Source of the DNA: Candidatus Omnitrophota bacterium
Lineage (GTDB): Bacteria > Omnitrophota > Gorgyraeia > Tantalellales > Tantalellaceae
Direction: 5' to 3'
Assembly: GCA_028717825.1 (NCBI GenBank)
Contig: JAQUNB010000026.1
Location: 1 to 9,940, forward strand
DNA: 9,940 nt
This document shows positions 7,957-9,940 of this stretch, one piece after another; within the stretch, counting starts at the first letter, position 1, and each line of letters begins with the position of its first letter. Under the pieces are notes generated by a model. The model made no database searches. It saw only the letters and a list, made by a program, of their open reading frames with translations, and had not been told where the DNA came from. Both the position numbers and the translations under genes were made by a program.

Positions 7957-8002
7957 ACAGAGATACCCACTATGCTTTTAGCAGGTGGGTATCTCTGTTT
8001 TT
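7957..8002 (+). terminator. Intrinsic terminator after the PFOR gene
   Basis: A perfect 14-bp stem (7957-7970 with 7985-7998) is extended inside the loop by TGCT/AGCA (7973-7976 with 7980-7983). The sequence continues into TTTTT (7998-8002). It lies 35 bases after the PFOR stop and ends only 21 bases before the lipA start, so lipA should depend on its own promoter or on readthrough. Confidence 0.9.
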
Positions 8003-8006
8003 AGGA

Positions 8007-8012
8007 TATAAT
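8007..8012 (+). promoter_or_regulatory. Possible -10 box for lipA
   Basis: A perfect TATAAT sits directly after the PFOR terminator and 11 bases before the lipA ATG. There is no recognisable -35; that position falls within the terminator stem. If used, transcription would begin about 3-6 bases before the start codon, giving an almost leaderless mRNA. Confidence 0.3.
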
Positions 8013-8023
8013 TCTAATTACTG

Positions 8024-8935
8024 ATGAACAAAAAAATCTCGCCATCTAAAACAATAAATAGACCCGGATGGATCCGCTCTACGATCTCGCTCGGCGGGGA
8101 TTTCATTAAAGTAAAAAACCTTCTCGAAAAAAGTTGCGTAAAAAGTGTCTGTGTTGAGGCCCAATGCCCCAATAAACACACGTGTTGGGCGGCAGGGCAC
8201 GTTACTTTCATGATATTGGGCGGTACCTGCACGCGTGGTTGCCGGTTTTGTAACGTTTCTTACGGACAACCGGATGCACCCGATCCCGATGAGCCCGAAA
8301 GGATCGCGAATGTCACCAAACAGCTCGGATTAAAATATGTCGTGATCACCTCTGTAACGCGGGATGACCTTACGGATAAAGGAACAAACGCGTTCGTAAA
8401 TACGGTTCTCGCTATTAAAAAACGTAATCCTGATACACTCGTAGAATTGTTGGTCCCGGATCTTGACGCGAACGAGGCTCTTTTGGATGCGATAGTTCAT
8501 TCAGGGGCGGAAGTCATCGGGCACAATATCGAGATCCCGGAAAAATTATATTCACGCGTAAGGCCCAGATCAAGTTATAAAGAGTCGCTAAATGTTCTTG
8601 CACGGTTGGATAAATTGTGTTTGAGAAAGAACGGTATTTTTACTAAATCCTCGATGATACTTGGCTTGGGTGAAGAAATAAAAGATGTTGAAGACACACT
8701 AAAAGATCTTAAAAACTGCGGTGTTGATATAGTATATTTGGGACAGTATTTGAGCCCTTCCCCTGAACATTGGCCGGTTAAAAAATATTACACCCCGGAA
8801 GAATTTGATTGTTTAGGCAGAACGGCAGAAAAGATGCGCTTTAAAGAAGTACTGAAAGGTCCCTTGGTCCGCAGTTCCTTTTGGGCTCAAAAATCATATT
8901 TGAAATGTTGTAATATAAAACAAATTGTTTTATAA
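8024..8935 (+). CDS. lipA: Lipoyl synthase (radical SAM)
   Basis: LipA inserts two sulfur atoms into the octanoyl chain carried on a lipoyl domain such as that of GcvH, using one 4Fe-4S cluster for radical SAM chemistry and sacrificing a second as sulfur donor. Both clusters are visible: the auxiliary set C43, C48 and C54 (CX4CX5C), and the radical SAM set C69, C73 and C76 (CX3CX2C). The C-terminal RSS motif (283-285), which supplies the serine ligand of the auxiliary cluster, is present, as is the DPDEPERIA region after the radical SAM motif. The 303-residue length is normal, and the family start fits the ATG at 8024. There is no clear Shine-Dalgarno before it. gcvT follows after 37 bases, which ties this lipoate pathway to glycine cleavage; PFOR itself needs no lipoate. 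Confidence 0.97.
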   Translation: MNKKISPSKTINRPGWIRSTISLGGDFIKVKNLLEKSCVKSVCVEAQCPNKHTCWAAGHVTFMILGGTCTRGCRFCNVSYGQPDAPDPDEPERIANVTKQLGLKYVVITSVTRDDLTDKGTNAFVNTVLAIKKRNPDTLVELLVPDLDANEALLDAIVHSGAEVIGHNIEIPEKLYSRVRPRSSYKESLNVLARLDKLCLRKNGIFTKSSMILGLGEEIKDVEDTLKDLKNCGVDIVYLGQYLSPSPEHWPVKKYYTPEEFDCLGRTAEKMRFKEVLKGPLVRSSFWAQKSYLKCCNIKQIVL

Positions 8936-8936
8936 T
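8908..8936 (+). promoter_or_regulatory. Candidate promoter for gcvT inside the lipA 3' end
   Basis: TTGTAA (8908-8913, 4 of 6) and a perfect TATAAT (8931-8936) are separated by 17 bases. The predicted start is near 8943, about 30 bases before the gcvT ATG. The boxes lie in the last codons and stop of lipA, which are A/T-rich, so the match may be fortuitous and lipA-gcvT may simply be cotranscribed. Confidence 0.35.
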
Positions 8937-8972
8937 TGACCGTAATTTAATCTGAAAAGTCAGGGAAACTTT

Positions 8973-9940
8973 ATGACAGAAACTCACCAAACACTCAAAA
9001 AAACACCTTTATGTGAAAGACATGCCTCAGCCGGGGCCAAAATGGTCCCCTTTGCCGGTTGGTATATGCCGGTTCAGTATGCCGGGATAATAGAAGAACA
9101 TATGCATACAAGAAGCAAGGTGTCTTTATTTGATATCTGCCACATGGGTGAATTTTTTGTAACGGGCACCTCCGCCGAAAAAGATATCGATAAGCTTGTG
9201 ACATGCAGGATAGATGACTTGGTCCCGGGCAAGGCGAGATACGGTTTTTTGCTGAACGCCGATGGCGGCATTATAGACGACCTTATAGTTTTCAAGAAGA
9301 ATACGAATGATTTTATGTTGGTCGTGAATGCCGGGACGATCGCAAAAGACGCCGCGTGGATAAAAAAGAATATTTCCGCGGGAACATCTTTTTCGGATGA
9401 ATCGGAAAAAATGGCGAAACTCGATCTGCAAGGGCCGTTGGCGGACGACGTGATCAAGAAGCTCGTGGACGTGGGGAAAATAGACGGGTTAAAACGATTT
9501 AATTTTATTCAATGCGAGATAAAAGGCGTTAAAGTTACCTTGAGCCGTACCGGGTACACCGGAGAGAACGGTTTCGAGATATTTTTCCCGAGTGAAAAAG
9601 CGTCCGTGGTGTGGGACACGCTTCTGGGGTTTAACGACGTGAAGCCCGTAGGGCTTGGTGCCCGAGATACGCTAAGATTGGAAATGGGATATTCTTTATA
9701 TGGCAGCGATATAGACGAAAAGCATACCCCGGTCGACGCGGGTCTTTTAAGATTTGTGTATATGGAAAAAGATTTTATCGGTAAAAAAAGTCTTTTGAAA
9801 CAAGTAGAAACCGGTTCGAAAATAGCCTTGGTCGGATTTACTTGTGAAGGGCGAAGAAGCGCTCGATCCCATTTTGAGGTACATTTACGAACCCCGAACC
9901 CCCAATCCCGAACCCCTAAGATAGGCGACGTCACCAGCGG
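8973..9940 (+). CDS. gcvT: Glycine cleavage system T protein (aminomethyltransferase), 3' end cut
   Basis: GcvT moves the methylene group from the aminomethyl-lipoyl arm of GcvH to tetrahydrofolate and releases ammonia. The N-terminus shows the family pattern (KTPLCERHASAGAKMVPFAGW), followed by EEHMHTRSKVSLFDICHMGE, NADGGIIDDLIVF with the catalytic aspartate region at D102/D103, SRTGYTGENGFEIF, and ARDTLRLEMGYSLYG (from 230) with the ETPVDAGL-like segment. The ATG at 8973 has AGGGA (8962-8966) six bases upstream. About 322 codons are visible; family members are about 360-370 residues, so only the last part is missing. The frame runs uninterrupted through a GAACCCC-type repeat (9888-9917), which codes for RTPNPQSRTP (306-315) just before the conserved IGDVTSG. 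The preceding lipA gene makes its partner's cofactor. Confidence 0.97.
   Translation, partial: MTETHQTLKKTPLCERHASAGAKMVPFAGWYMPVQYAGIIEEHMHTRSKVSLFDICHMGEFFVTGTSAEKDIDKLVTCRIDDLVPGKARYGFLLNADGGIIDDLIVFKKNTNDFMLVVNAGTIAKDAAWIKKNISAGTSFSDESEKMAKLDLQGPLADDVIKKLVDVGKIDGLKRFNFIQCEIKGVKVTLSRTGYTGENGFEIFFPSEKASVVWDTLLGFNDVKPVGLGARDTLRLEMGYSLYGSDIDEKHTPVDAGLLRFVYMEKDFIGKKSLLKQVETGSKIALVGFTCEGRRSARSHFEVHLRTPNPQSRTPKIGDVTS
9888..9917 (+). repeat. GAACCCC-type tandem repeat inside gcvT
   Basis: The units GAACCCC, GAACCCCC, AATCCC and GAACCCC follow one another at 9889-9916. Outside codon structure this is a 6-8 base period with strong C/A strand bias, unlike the flanking coding DNA. It is read in frame as RTPNPQSRTP. 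The look is that of a repeat tract that normally belongs between genes. Confidence 0.65.

Noticed and set aside
9509..9934. 141-residue open frame on the minus strand
   Set aside because: It is antisense to conserved gcvT. Its GVRDWGFGVRK stretch is only the reverse reading of the GAACCCC repeat.

Overview
The window reads as chromosomal DNA of an uncultured anaerobic bacterium. The direct clue is a complete one-polypeptide pyruvate:ferredoxin oxidoreductase (PFOR). Around it are housekeeping genes (dnaX, recR, lipA, gcvT) and A/T-rich intergenic regions holding degenerate CTAAAC-type repeat tracts. Gene style and these repeats recall Omnitrophota-like or related candidate phyla, but no rRNA or other marker fixes this, so the taxonomy is a low-confidence inference. 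All genes lie on the + strand.

Layout. (1) 1-585: the 3' part of an unrecognised protein gene whose frame is open to the left edge. (2) 586-813: a spacer with a good candidate promoter and, downstream of it, an imperfect inverted repeat of CTAAAC-like units that would fall in the dnaX leader. (3) 814-3107: dnaX (DNA polymerase III tau/gamma) and recR, translationally coupled by a GTGA overlap. (4) 3193-4123: a self-contained unit of promoter, six-helix membrane protein of unknown function, and a very strong intrinsic terminator with a UUCG loop. (5) 4195-8002: a monocistronic PFOR unit with candidate promoter, leader of about 110 nt, consensus Shine-Dalgarno and strong terminator. (6) 8024 to the end: lipA followed by gcvT, which runs off the right edge.

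How the genes fit together. DnaX loads the sliding clamp and organises the replicase, and RecR acts in RecF-pathway gap repair. PFOR turns pyruvate into acetyl-CoA, CO2 and reduced ferredoxin. LipA makes the lipoyl group that GcvH needs, and GcvT is the aminomethyltransferase of the same glycine cleavage system, so lipA-gcvT is a functional pair whose gcvH/gcvP partners may lie just to the right.

Points most worth a second look: an in-frame GAACCCC-type repeat inside gcvT in a conserved beta-hairpin region; a cluster of A-runs, including an A AAA AAC heptamer, in the dnaX linker where a gamma-like short form would be made; the foldable repeat in the presumed dnaX leader; and an apparently leaderless lipA. 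I found no phage, CRISPR, toxin-antitoxin or defence system, and no RNA gene. The only stretches without a gene are shorter than 300 bases.
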